DNA of 64,000 nt from Poa pratensis (Eukaryota > Streptophyta > Magnoliopsida > Poales > Poaceae), in NCBI GenBank assembly GCA_947311845.1, contig CAMZMU010000115.1, positions 32,147,076-32,211,075 of the forward strand, written 5' to 3'. This document shows, piece by piece, positions 33,333-44,507 of the stretch. How positions within the stretch are numbered: the stretch's first letter is position 1; each line of letters begins with the position of its first letter. The notes under the pieces are model-generated. The model was not told where the DNA came from, made no database searches, and saw only the letters and a program-made list of their open reading frames with translations. Made by a program: the position numbers and the translations under genes.

Positions 33333-34339
33333 GGCTTCCCCTCCAATTCTCAGTCCGTCCGACGGTCAGACGTGTCGTGCACCAAATGGACTGATCCAGC
33401 ATGTCAGGTACTGTGCCATCCTAGGAAACTTCAGTTCATGAAAAACTGGCATGCGGCGCCGAAACACTTCTGGCAATTGGCACCATAGTCGTGCACTGCC
33501 CCGAACTTCAGGTGCTGGTGCTGCAAAGCGCGGTCAGCACTCACCCGTGTGCGTCGGCTCGTGCTTTACGTACAACTGGCAGCTTATTAGGGCATGCACG
33601 AAGCAAGATACTTATAGAGTTGCTTAGCAAAATAAACCGGTTCTTGTTAAGCACTAGTAGTGCTTACTACACAAGAGAAATGTTGAATTGGACACCTCTC
33701 CTATAGAAATAAGCATTTATGCTTTAAAAGGTTGGTTTGTTTTTGTAAGGTTACATTGTACATGGCCTAATCCTGGCCGGCAGGTTGGACTATTCCTGCG
33801 CCCGGTGCTGATCTCGTTGCGTTTAGGGCGTTGATATGGTCCAGATCCAAGTGGCCAAATACCGTTTGGTCTCAAGTCAGACAAGAGTTTCACGAGTCCT
33901 GTGTGTTTTTGCACGACTTCCCAGCCAGGCTGCCTGATTTTTCACCGTCCGGATCGACTCGCCTCTTTCTAACTGCAACACCAGCGCGGTTAGCATAGGA
34001 ACATGACTGCTCTTACTCCGGCGGACTACACGAACGTGGACTACAAGCGATCACCATGAAATTTAGCAGTTCCCTCTGCGCGCGGCATTGCACAATATCA
34101 GCTCGCTAGCTGTTCTTGTATTTTAATAAAAAGAAATAGAAAAGTCGTTAAGAGATAGGACCTTTGACATATATATGGAAGTCAAAAGTTTCTTTTTTAA
34201 AATAAGGTAAAAGATTTGTCATTTTCATTGATTAAGGAGAAGATTTTTAGAAGTTTTACAAACCAATTCATGATTAAAATCACCCCCTCCAACAAAGTCT
34301 ACTCTCACGGCATTATATTAGACAAATTATTTGTCCCCA
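33333..34339. other. Intergenic, no gene recognised
   Basis: About 1 kb without a supported gene or repeat. Short open frames at 33,491-33,914 lack any domain. Confidence 0.4.
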
Positions 34340-35480
34340 CGAGACCCCAAAGCGCCACTTCATTTTAATCTTGGCGATGCGGGTAGTGGTAGGAGACGAT
34401 TTATTCCAAACGACGCGGACGTGTCTCTCCTTCCAAATTCCCTAGCGAGGAGCATGACAAGCGATGCCATAGCCTTCCGATGAGCACTCCTCTTGTAAAT
34501 CACGCCACACCGCCACTCCTTGACGGTGTGCAATGTTAGAATTTGGGCCCAATATGGGGCAGCCCAAATAGACAAATTCTGAAATCTCAAATGGTCCATG
34601 TGCATGGCAGCTTATGGAGGTGCTAAAGTTTAGTCCCGTTGTTAGTCGGAGGAGAGTTGCACCACCTTATATAGTGGAGTGTTGTGCTACTTGGTGTGCT
34701 TGTGAGAACAGAAAGCTCTCTCCCGTGCACTCCTCCTCCGCCGCCGCCGCTCGCTCGTCACGACGCGTCGCGGGTTGCGGGAACGAGCCGATGCTTATAT
34801 TTTTGTTGTTCAAGAAAATCGAGTCGCTAGCGCCGTCACACACCGAACCAATCAAGGTTTTGCCAATCTCGTGCCTTGTGCCGCCACCGTAGTCTACTTC
34901 ATCCCGAGCGTCGGCGTGCACCGGTGTTTGGGAGAGCAGGTCTCCGGAACCAGTCGCTCTTGTGATCCTGTACGGGAGAGGCCAAATTAGGTTTTTGGGA
35001 AGCGCTTCCACCACGGGTCGTCTACAAGCTGCTGTTGCGGATCGTCTCCGTAGGCGTCGTCTTCTCCGACCCGTCTTCACCAACGTCATCATCAACAACA
35101 TCACCGCTGATCTGGACGCGATGAACATGTCTGCATCGACTGCTGCTTCCTCTATAACCGTTCGGTACGTGTGGCGTATTCCGAACTATTTTACTATGCA
35201 TATGTTGACGTATGTGTTGCTACTGTTTAAGTTGATTAGTACATCTAGTATGTTCGTATTTCATATGTTAGTAGTTGCGGTTGTCATGTTTAATATTCTG
35301 AAATTAATCATGTAATTATTGCCTAATTATCCAACATGCAAGGCTTGCCAATCCCCGGAACTAAGTCATGTAGCCCAAGCCAAGTCTTCAAAGTCATCCA
35401 AATACGGATGGTTTAGCGACACTTAAAGAGGAGGTGAGCGGTCGTTCCTTAAACTTGGTTGTAAATCTTACATAGCCCAC
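34340..35480 (-). mobile_element. LINE 3' fragment split by a solo LTR
   Basis: Minus-strand reading of 35,480-35,337 followed by 34,533-34,340 is one LINE tail: the end HDLVPGIGKPC joins TVKEWRCGVIYKRSAHRKAMASL across the inserted LTR, then VWNKSSPTTTRIAKIK. The pattern matches the zf-RVT/C-terminal zone of grass LINEs. Stop codons show that it is dead. Confidence 0.75.
34534..35336 (+). mobile_element. Solo LTR, 803 bp
   Basis: Begins TGTTAGAATTTGGGCCCAAT and ends CTAATTATCCAACA, so the TGTTR...CAACA ends are complementary. Both sides carry an exact 5-base target duplication TGCAA (34,529-34,533 and 35,337-35,341). A TTATATAGTGGAGTG TATA-like stretch lies at about 34,667. No internal region remains: unequal recombination between two LTRs is the usual explanation. 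The two longest open frames inside it are not genes. Confidence 0.93.
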
Positions 35481-35731
35481 AATTTTGCCACCCATATGCC
35501 CACTTGCTGAAAGTCAAAGGTTTAGCTTTGCCGTCTTTCGAGACTTGATTTCTTGGCTGCTAATTGACCCGTTTTTAGCTTGCAGAAACACGTGCACGTT
35601 CGGTTAGAAGTCCTAGTATCTTACTATAGACTGATAATAAATCAACTAACTAAGCCCCCTCATACAGTGACACACACTAATTAGTATAACATCGCCCCCT
35701 CGTGTTCATTTCCTGGCTCCGTCCCTGAACG

Positions 35732-36118
35732 TAGGCCGAGCTATATGGGTCCCACTTTTTAATTTTTTTGAAATCTGCCCTTTTGAGCTTTCAAAAAATC
35801 GAAACAAAACTTCTGAGTGGAGATTATGTTGAGATCTATAGTTGTGCAAAATCTCAATAAAAAAATCGTAATATTTCGGTCTGGGCAAAAAAGACAAATC
35901 TGGCAAGTTTTCAAATTTTTGAATCTCGTCACTGTTCACTATTCAGAACTGTAGATTTGTCTTTTTTGCCCAGACTAAAATACTATGAATTCTTCACTGA
36001 TATTTTACATAAATATAGATCTCAACATTATCTTCACACATAATTTTTGTTTCGATTTTTTGGACAAAGAAAAGTGCAGATTTCAAAAAAAAAAAAAAGA
36101 GTCATATAGCTCGGCCTC
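35732..36118. mobile_element. Fold-back MITE (family 1, copy b)
   Basis: Ends TAGGCCGAGCTATATGG and TCATATAGCTCGGCCT are complementary and match the ends of the element at 2,746-3,047. The interior folds tightly: GGGCAAAAAAGACAAATCT (35,884) against AGATTTGTCTTTTTTGCCC (35,952). Confidence 0.8.
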
Positions 36119-36289
36119 CATATTGTTGCACTCGCTACCAGTTACTGGCTACAATAGTCGAAGTCTTGAAAGAGTAGGCCCTGTGACTAGGTGAGAAAAC
36201 GAATGGCAAAATAACTTGAAAAAATATGTATAGTCGGCAGACACAAATATTTTGTTAGAACAAATAAGTTGCTACATTTGACAGATCAA

Positions 36290-36718
36290 AGCAAATACGA
36301 TTTCTACTACCAGGAAATTGTGGTACGCAAACAATCCCCAATGGGTCCATGCTATCGTGGATCCCAAGTCACCGCCAAGTTCTTTTGTTTGAACTCCGAT
36401 GCTGCTAAAATGCACTCAGTTGGCTAGCAAGTGTTCCAGTCATGCATATATTTACTACATAGTCTACCTTGCCGTGTATCTTTTCTATCATATGCCTTCA
36501 ATTCCCAAAGCTATGATTTACTCCATGAGGAAGCAAATTATTAAAAGCAACTATACACTTTCTTTTCGCGAGGATTCAAGAGGAGGAGAGGTGTGTGTGC
36601 GCATATATAGATAAGCAAGACTTGTAAAAAGATGTGTGATGTCATGAACTTGGTACAGTCTGTACCTTAGTATGGTGGGTGGACTCACTAACTCACTCAC
36701 TCACAAGATACAGGTTAA
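36290..36718 (+). repeat. HOP2 upstream unit, copy 5
   Basis: Shared unit with GCTATGATTTACTCCATGAG, TATACACTTTCTTTTCGCGA and GCATATATAGATAAGC. It ends at the insertion point of the element at 36,719 and resumes at 38,179 with ACCAGGACACGTGAAGCAGG. Confidence 0.7.
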
Positions 36719-38178
36719 GGTGTGTTTGGTTTTAGGATGAAGTGGAATATAATGTCATGGTTCCATTCCAGTGGAATGGAACGGTTCCATCCTCACGTTT
36801 GGTTGAGACAAAAAGATGGAATGAAATGGTTACGTGCCGTTTCGGAATTGAAATGATCCGAATTGGCTTTAGTTCACTCTCTTATACACAGTTGGTGAGA
36901 TTACCTCCAAATAAAATAATCCTCAGTGTTAGACAACAACAATTATCAACGATTGTAAACTCGGTATTGGACATCAATATACCTAAATATATGCCAAGTA
37001 CGCAACATATTATCAAAATATAGACATGCGCGAGGCTAGAAAAGAACTAGATACTCCTCTGGAAGGATACTGTGTACAACAATCTTAGCAAATGAACATA
37101 TCAATTGGAACCGAATTTATGTATGTTCAAAATAAAGCTAGCTAGCTCAGTTGAAAAATGAAAAACAGCTAGTATGAACAGCACGCATCCGGCAATCAAT
37201 CTCTCCACGGGCCTGCAGGTGGAGCTTCTGTTGCGCCTCCGGCCGAGCGCCCGTCGGCCGGCGTCGTGCCCACTTTTTCTGCTGCTCGCCTCTTAGCGCC
37301 ACAGCCTGCTACTAGCCCGCTCTCCAAGCTGCTGCTTCTAACCAGCGACAGAGCTGCTGCTGTTGTTGCCTGCCTGCTTACTAGCCCGACCGCCGCCTTC
37401 CGATTCACTTCTGCTGCGAGCCCACCTGCCGCCGTCGCCCCTGGTTCCAGTCGGCGCCGCGCCGCCAGTTGGGGAAGACGATGAGTGGGGAGGGAGAGAC
37501 GAGAGAAACCAGATGGGAGAGGATATGCTTCATTTTTCGGGTGAGATTGTGAGAATAGTCAGTTGCGTTTTTCTTCGGGTCGGCGCGGTGATAATTAGCC
37601 AGCGCGGGCAGAGGGTTCGTCGATCTGACTGGATCACTTTCGGGCAACGCGAAGGTTGATCTGGTTGCTATATCGGGGCGGCGGCCCCGGAATTTGTTGG
37701 TTTTGGTGGCAGCCTGGATAGAGACTGCGTGGGCAGAGGGTTCGTCGACCATGACTGGATCGCTTCCGGACAATGCGGAGGTCGATCTGGTTGCTACGCC
37801 GGAGCGGCAGCTCCGGAACGGGTGGTGTGTGTTTGTGGCGTTTGTCCGGCTTGTGTCGTGTGGGCGACGGGTCGCTTCGTCTGTGCGTTCTTTTGTACAG
37901 CTTGTATGGTTTTTGGACCCGATTTTCCTTATAAACTGGGTCAATTCTTTCTATCTAATCGAGCGGTGGTACGACCACCTTGTCCTCAAAAAAAAATAGC
38001 CAGCGGTTCCACTTGATTCGACTGATTCGGTGGAACGAGGCAATTCCGCATTTGAGGGGTATATTCCCTTCGGTGGAATGAGTTGGTTCCATTCCACTTA
38101 TACAACCAAACACTGGAATCGGTTCTAGGTGCGGAACGGTTCCATTACATTCTACCTCATTCCAAAACCAAACACACC
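36719..38178. mobile_element. DNA transposon with GGTGTGTTTGG ends (Harbinger-like)
   Basis: Inverted ends GGTGTGTTTGGTTTTAGGAT and CCAAAACCAAACACACC, with more complementary TGGAATG-rich sequence inside. It splits the HOP2 copy 5 upstream region. Left flank TAA, right flank GAA, so the 3-base duplication is not clean. The end sequence resembles PIF/Harbinger, but a hAT-like origin is not excluded. There is no transposase. A GC-rich block at about 37,185-37,997 that ends in an A-run (CCTCAAAAAAAAA) looks like a retroposon nested inside it. Confidence 0.7.
37185..37997 (+). mobile_element. Possible nested retroposon
   Basis: A GC-rich 0.8-kb block within the TGGAATG-rich transposon, ending in TAATCGAGCGGTGG, GTCCTC and an A-run, which looks like a LINE/SINE 3' end. 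No target duplication is clear and open frames on it show no domain. Confidence 0.35.
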
Positions 38179-38880
38179 GAACACCAGGACACGTGAAGCA
38201 GGTAGTGAGCATCAAATCTTTGAGGCAGAGGCCCGTAGTATTGGGCTTCTGTAGAGCTCCACTGTTTCTAGGCTTTCATGGAGGCCAGCGAATGCCACAC
38301 TCAGTGTCGCGCACGTCAGGAGTTTTGGCGGGAAATCCACAACTCAATAAGCACTGTGGGCACTGTCTGTCAGTGTCCCGCCTCATAGTGGAGACCAAAC
38401 CCTTCTTCCCTTCACCATCTTTCTCCGCCACTTTTTCCCTTCGTCTTGTTCAATCCACGAACAGCAGCAAGTCGGTAGCGGTGAAGCAGACGGAGGCAGA
38501 CAATGTGGAAGGTATGAGACCAGCCGATCCAACATCCTACCGAACCCCCTGCCTCGTAACTCCCGATTTTACCCCCTCCCCACGATTCCTGCCCCAATTC
38601 CAACAATCGTTTCCTCTGTCTTCTTACGTATGAAGGCTTCATATGCAGGACTCGTCATCACCTACGTGAACGACGTAATGACCCCTATACGGAAAACAGT
38701 CTCCTGAAACCCCAAAATGGCTGGCTTTTGGATAGGTTTAACCTTGTGGTTTTTGCCATACTTGCAGGATGAGGGTTGGGAGTTTTCTCCCTCAACGTGC
38801 ATCTTGTGCAGTTTTGTCCCCTGTGAGAATGTTTTAAACTTTAGGAGGGTTGGCTCGTTTTGTGGCTAACGATGGTAGGT
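38179..38880 (+). pseudogene. HOP2 pseudogene, copy 5 (leader to intron 2)
   Basis: Leader, part of exon 1 and exon 2 of HOP2. The bases that hold the ATG and most of exon 1 are deleted: GGAGGCAGACAATGTGGAAG remains before the donor GTATGAG. Exon 2 (38,649-38,674) encodes LVITYVND rather than IVLTYVNE. Similarity ends in intron 2 at about 38,880. An E2F-type site TTTTGGCGGGAAA is preserved at 38,323-38,335. Confidence 0.85.
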
Positions 38881-38899
38881 AGAATCTTTGTCAAAGTTC

Positions 38900-39880
38900 C
38901 TCAGATTATCTTCAAGAGGTAGCTCCGAGACTTTTCTCATGCTCATGAGTCCTGATGCTCCACAACATTCATATTTAGCAACTGTCGTGTGCGCTGCGGG
39001 GACGGTGGTGCATACGCATGTACATGAGTAGTATGTTTCTCATGCTCTAAGAATCAAACCAACATGCTCCTTCTCCGAGCGAACGTGTGGGCACTCGAGT
39101 ATTCTCTTTCGAGTGAAGTTACACCTCACATGCGGAATGGTGAACAGAAATTGGTGTCCCTTCGAGTGGAGATTTCTGACTCCCGAGATCTAGTGATTAT
39201 TTTAATTTCAAAAATTAAAAAAATTCCAAATTTCTGAAATTTCGAAGAAAAAATATACATGTTCTCAATGATATATCTCACCAAACATGCAAAATCTCAA
39301 ATCGAAATACTTTGTATTTTGAGCTCCACAAAAATGACAGGTATATGGATCTGAGTACAATGAACATTGCATATTCTCATATCTAGAAAATTCGTAAGAT
39401 TATATAATTTTTTGTGTACCTTATAATTAATGGAATTTTGAATTGTGATTTTGGATTCTTATAGGAAACATCGTTTACTACATCCAGATACTTTTTGTAG
39501 AGACTTGTAAATATAATTTTTGAATTCTTAAAAATAAAGTGAGCAAATCAGGAGCCGGACTTTTGGTGTCTCTTGGGAAATAATTGGCAACAGTAAAAGG
39601 CCACAAGGCAGCTGCATCGATCTGTGACCCGTTGCATTGCAACCCGTTGGACCCAGCCTTTCTCAGAATGAGAAGAAAGTGAAAAGGCAGAAGAAGAAAA
39701 CTGCATAGGCGCGCCGGACGCGCACAGCCCAGCTGTGCCGCTTTGCGTCTCGCAGTGCCCGTTCTCGCCTGCTGTCACCGCTCGTGGGCTTTGGTGCCGG
39801 TAGAGAAGGAAAGTACGGCGAAAGAGGAAAACAAATGGAGATGCTTAGCTTATTACTTCCTCCGTTGAATTTGTTGTGTG
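38900..39880. other. Intergenic, no gene recognised
   Basis: Nearly 1 kb. The 39,190-39,540 part is AT-rich with short complementary segments that suggest a decayed fold-back element, but I could not define ends. Confidence 0.35.
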
Positions 39881-39888
39881 TATATATA

Positions 39889-40042
39889 CTCCCTCCGTTT
39901 CTAAATATAAAATGTTTTAGACTTTATCCACACTCACAGGTATACAAATGTATTTAGATAATATGTGTATGTATACTCATTTTATTATGCATCTAGACAA
40001 TATGTGTAGCATCTAAAAATCTTATATTCAGAACGGAGGGAG
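39889..40042. mobile_element. Stowaway MITE (154 bp)
   Basis: CTCCCTCCGTTTCTAAATAT at the left, ATATTCAGAACGGAGGGAG at the right, TA duplications at both sides. Confidence 0.94.
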
Positions 40043-40052
40043 TACTTATTTA

Positions 40053-40301
40053 CTCCATCCGTTTCAAATTAGATGACTTTTATTTGTCCAAATATAGATG
40101 TATTTAGACATGTTACGAGTATAGGTACATCCACATTTAGACAAGTGTAAGTTATCTACTCCCTCCGTACATAAAATGGTGTCTCGATCTAGTCCAAATT
40201 TGAATGTATCTACACACTAAATCATGTGTAGATACATGCAAATTTGGACTAGTTTGAAACATCATTTTGTGAACGGAGTGAGTAATTTAGAATGGAGGGA
40301 G
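40053..40301. mobile_element. Stowaway MITE, host of a nested MITE
   Basis: Left end CTCCATCCGTTTCAAATTAG and right end TTTAGAATGGAGGGAG. With the inner element (40,159-40,282) taken out, GTTATCTAATTTAGAATGG reads through as the expected complementary arm. Confidence 0.88.
40159..40282. mobile_element. Inner Stowaway MITE (124 bp)
   Basis: CTCCCTCCGTACATAAAATG at the left, CATTTTGTGAACGGAGTGAG at the right, with TA at 40,157-40,158 and 40,283-40,284. Inserted inside another Stowaway. Confidence 0.9.
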
Positions 40302-40699
40302 TAGTACGGAGTATGTAGATAAATGTGAGTATGTTCGGGGCCGAACCGTTGCACTTTGTCACGCACTACAAAAAAAAAGGTGCAGTTTTGCAAAAGAAAA
40401 GAAAAAAAGGCGTGGATCGCTGTACAGCACGCCAGCCGTACGCGACGATGACGCCATGTTCGCACCCAACCGTCGAACTTGTACAAGTTCGCACAATCGC
40501 TATCGGCATCGACGGATCGGGACGACACGCTAGGAACCTCCCAGCCCGGCGCAGCTCCATTTGCATGCCACGGCTGCACGCGCAACAAAGCCTACACGCC
40601 GAACCATCTCCACTCCACATCACGTCCTCTTTTCCACATTTCCTGGACAAAAGCCACACCTCAGCGAGGCAGCGCAGTCGAGACGATCAAGTAAACTAG

Positions 40700-40945
40700 T
40701 CCCTCTGTTTCAATTCCAAATCAGTGGATTTCTACTTCATCCGTTTCAAATTAGATTACTTCTATATTTGTTTACGTATGAATGTATCTAAACATGTTAC
40801 AAGTATAGATATATCATGTACACAAATGGAAGTCATCTAATTTGGAACGGGTGAGTATTTATCTAAATATCGATTTACGTAGACATGTTTTAATATGTAG
40901 ATATATGTATCTAGACAAATGGATATTAACTGATTTAGAACGGGT
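40700..40945. mobile_element. Degenerate nested Stowaway pair
   Basis: Outer ends GTCCCTCTGTTTCAATTCC and AACTGATTTAGAACGGG enclose an inner one of about 40,733-40,852 (CTTCATCCGTTTCAAATTAG ... CTAATTTGGAACGGGTGAG). Ends are mutated. Confidence 0.65.
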
Positions 40946-43730
40946 ATAACAAGCAGAGTGCGCGGGTATGGCGGGTGTGCTTGGGTTGTGGTTGTTGTTC
41001 GGAGAAAATGTTTAACAAGGTGGGCGGTCTACGTGGAGCGCTGGCTCGCCAGTGCCCGGCACATCAGTCATCAGGCCGAGGCACTAACCTCAGGAAGCGT
41101 CTGTATCATTCTGCGTTGCCGTGGTAGGTGAGACCCATGACATAGTGTTTTTTTTTTAAGCAAAGAAGGCCACTAACACTTATGCCAACCCTCCCTTTTT
41201 ATTTTTTGATGCTAATGATGCGTGAGATGGGCTCGAGGGATTGCACAGGACTTGGTTTGTGTACGAAATGAGATACCTTTTAGGCTTTTAGTATGTCTGG
41301 TTGGGTCTACATATATCCACGTATATACACCTACTGCGTGTGCATTATACAGGATGTGGATCAGAATAAGCGAGAGCAAGGATTTGTTGTTTTACTCTGT
41401 TAGCGGACATCTGTATGCCACTGATCAACCCGCTTAATCGGTTATTAATTCAGCTAACCCATCCTAGCATGAGGATAATGTCTACCTGCCATTGACCTGC
41501 ATGCTGTGATGATGTCATGGTGACATTAGGCAGAACAGCAATGGTGTTTGTATTCTAGTACATGCATTGGTTTTCTTGATTGGCCCAATACAGCAATTCT
41601 TAACGGGGCGGAGGATTCACGCCTTTGTCGAGTTGGTGTGAAACACAGACGAGGTCTTCTTCTTCGTCTCGATCGGCCCTATTTTTTTCGGCGCCGGCGA
41701 CTATGGCTCCAAGAATGGCTCTTCCTGATCGAGTGCGCTTTACGGAACATGGTTCGGTTCTTACGCTTGACTAAACTCAGACGGGCTCACATGCATGGCT
41801 GACTTTCTTCTTCCGACTCTTTTCCCGGAGCCAAACGTTCAAACCATACATAGATGAATCTAAAGAAAACATACATAGATGCGTAATTTGGGGTTTGAGA
41901 ATTGACGATCGAAGACTTGAGGATCGTCCCAAGGGTTTGACCCAGGCCGGGTATGCATGCGTGATTTCTTCAGCAGCTTTGCATTATCGCATAGACGCAT
42001 ACTACTAGGACTAATAAACTTAGAAGTTTCTAGGAGGAGTATGTTCAAAGGGAGTCAGTACGTGGTTGGCGAACGTGATTCAGAGCATGCAGTTCTGCAT
42101 TGAACGCTTGGCGGACCAGTGCACTGGCGGCCGTGTGTTCATGCCTGGCCGCCTGCTGCAGTGCAAGAAACTACGCATTTCGACAAATCCGATGGTACGT
42201 GGACTCGTGGATTACGCTGATAAGTCTGCACTCCACAGCTCCACTCATTATTATTTTATTTTATTTTGAAAAGGATCTTCATTGCATATTCACCACAGAT
42301 TACAAATACAACAGAAAAACAGGAATATGCAAACGAAACAAACTGAAGAACTCAGCACAACAGCAACAGATGCTGAACCACCGCAGAAGCCTGACAAAGA
42401 ACTCCACCGCCGATCACCGCCGGAGATGGAACCACCCAGACGCCGCACACCCCGGGAAGGAAGAGCCCCACTCATGTAGCAAGCCGCAGGAGCTGTCCGC
42501 CGCAGGCGACGGAACCGGAGAACGATTAACGAACACGGCCAAGCTCCTCCAACCCGCAGCCAGCCTTCTTCCGTCGAACCCTGCACTGAGCACAAGCAGC
42601 TTGCCGGAGTCTCCGCCGAGAACACGCCTAAACCACACCTTCTCCCCTTGCCACCACGGCCGGCCAGAGAAAGAGGGAGCTTCACGTTTGTTCGTTTTCA
42701 GTATCTCAACTTCTCGAGTGCAAGATCCATGCATAGACCATAGTAGATGCAAAGCTGTCGAGTGCTTTGGTTTTGTTTATGCATTCCACTTTTGAAGGAG
42801 GCTTAAAAGTAATATTAGTTCCATTCAAACCCCATGCCGAACAAAAACTACTTGGTTAGTTGGTTTTGAGCCCTTAACACAGTTCAGAGGGAGGCTAATA
42901 ATTCTGCCGATCGCTGCGCTAAGCAGGCCTGTGACCTTGCGGTTTCAGACTGCTGGCTACGCGAGTGCCCGCCGTTTCTTGTAAGCAGCCTTCTGGCTGA
43001 TTGTAACCGTATGTCCTTTGATCAATAAACTCCAGGGTTAAATGCAAAAAAGAAAACACACACACAGTTCGCCCTAGAATCCTGCATCTTAATTACAGAC
43101 GAGTTTCGGAGGATATATAGTAGTGCAGTTCATTGAAGAAAACCATCGACCAAGTTCCAGATAGGACATAGACAGAGAAACCTCGATCACACCACATCCA
43201 TCACATTTACACCAAGCAGCAGCACTGTGTCGTGTTAAGCCCTCAAATTAAGTTCCAACTCCCGGCTCAACTCGCCGAATCGACTTGGCCTAACTGGAGC
43301 GGTGCATGCATGATCGGAGTGGAAGCGTACCAGACGAACTCCGACAGACAGCGAAACAGCCATCGTCGTCTAGCTCCCAACCGCGCAGCTGGTCGGTGCC
43401 CGTTCTTCACTCATCGGTTTCCACGCTCCCTTGACTCGCATTTCCACAAGCTAGCCGGTCCAAAGGCATGGCCGCTTGCTTTCCTGTTTTCGGGTGTTTG
43501 GCCGATTTCAACCAGAGTAAATTCCGCTACGACCAAGAACGTTCCCAGCTAGCCGCCCAGTGTGGGGGACGCCACTCTTCTCTCGGACTCTCACCGGCAC
43601 TGCACTGCTTCTATAATGGCTCGCAAAATCTTGGCATTCACACGCGCCCGGAGAGTAACCCGTGACTAATGTAGCCACACTCGGTCTTCGCGATGCGCTG
43701 GCCGGGTAGACTAGTGGCCGCGGCCCGCGG
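40946..43730. other. Intergenic, no gene recognised
   Basis: No gene supported. A block at about 42,265-42,690 starts with AAAAGGATCTTCATTGCATA and is proline/arginine-rich in all frames on the plus strand; it resembles the reverse of a retroposon 3' end but has no diagnostic domain. 43,230-43,730 is probably the upstream region of the plantacyanin gene. Confidence 0.4.
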
Positions 43731-43733
43731 ATG

Positions 43734-43743
43734 CTATAAAAGG
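43734..43743 (+). promoter_or_regulatory. TATA box of plantacyanin gene
   Basis: CTATAAAAGG, a near-ideal plant TATA box 106-115 bases before the ATG at 43,849; the start of transcription is expected near 43,770. Confidence 0.8.
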
Positions 43744-43848
43744 AGGCATCGAGCACCACTACACCAGCACCACCACTCAAGTCTCCACTCGCACTCACTC
43801 CTAGCCTGATCTTCGCTTTCTCTGCTCCTGCACTCCTACTCGGTAGCG

Positions 43849-44507
43849 ATGGCTCAGGGAAGTGGCAGTGCACGCGTCGTGCTGGCGCTGGTCCTCCTCT
43901 GCGTGCTCCTCCACGGCGAGCTCGCCGAGTCGAAGATGTACACCGTCGGCGACCGCGGCGGGTGGACCCTCGGCTCCGGCCGCTGGTCCGGCGGAAAGCG
44001 CTTCCGCGCCGGCGACCAGCTGCGTGAGTGCTCCCTCCCGTGCATATATGCCACTTGAATTCACTTCTAACTTTCACGTTTTTGCTTCACTGATCACTCT
44101 CGTTCGTAAGCACGGACGTTGTCCTAGAGCTGTAGTTTGGCAACAGATACGAACAAGGGCATCGGAATCGGATCACCACTCGCAATAGAGAAAAACACAT
44201 CACACAGAGAAAATCCACTTTGAATATAGCTTGCTGTTTCGTACTACTCACTTAACTTTGGTTGTTTGAAATCTGAATTTCGCATGGTTTGCTGTGCTTG
44301 GCGTGCAGTGTTCAAGTACGGGCGGGGCGCGCACAACGTGGTGGCGGTGAGCAAGGCGGGGTACAATTCGTGCACCGTGCCGAGGGCGCCAGGACCTACA
44401 GCTCCGGCAACGACCGCGTCACGCTCTCCCGCGGCACCACCTACTTCATCTGCAGCCTCCCCGGCCACTGCGCCAACGGCATGAAGATGGCTGTCACCGC
44501 CGCCTGA
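43849..44507 (+). pseudogene. Plantacyanin (basic blue copper protein), frameshifted
   Basis: Plantacyanins are secreted type-I copper proteins of the phytocyanin family, linked to cell-wall and pollen-tube functions. Exon 1 (43,849-44,023) gives a signal peptide (MAQGSGSARVVLALVLLCVL, to about residue 27) and the mature start KMYTVGDRGGWTL. A GTGAGT..GCAG intron follows. Exon 2 (44,309-44,507) has the copper ligand His (YGRGAHNVV) and the Cys-His-Met set ([15 protein letters not shown]). Between them, at about 44,382-44,386, one base is missing: CTVPR and [11 protein letters not shown] are in different frames. The joined exons total 374 bases, one short of a multiple of three. Both halves are otherwise intact with TATA box and stop, so this is a very recent lesion or a sequence error in a G-run. 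No GPI tail is encoded. Confidence 0.9.

Noticed and set aside
34667..35128. 153-codon open frame on the minus strand
   Set aside because: It lies wholly inside a solo LTR with exact target duplications.
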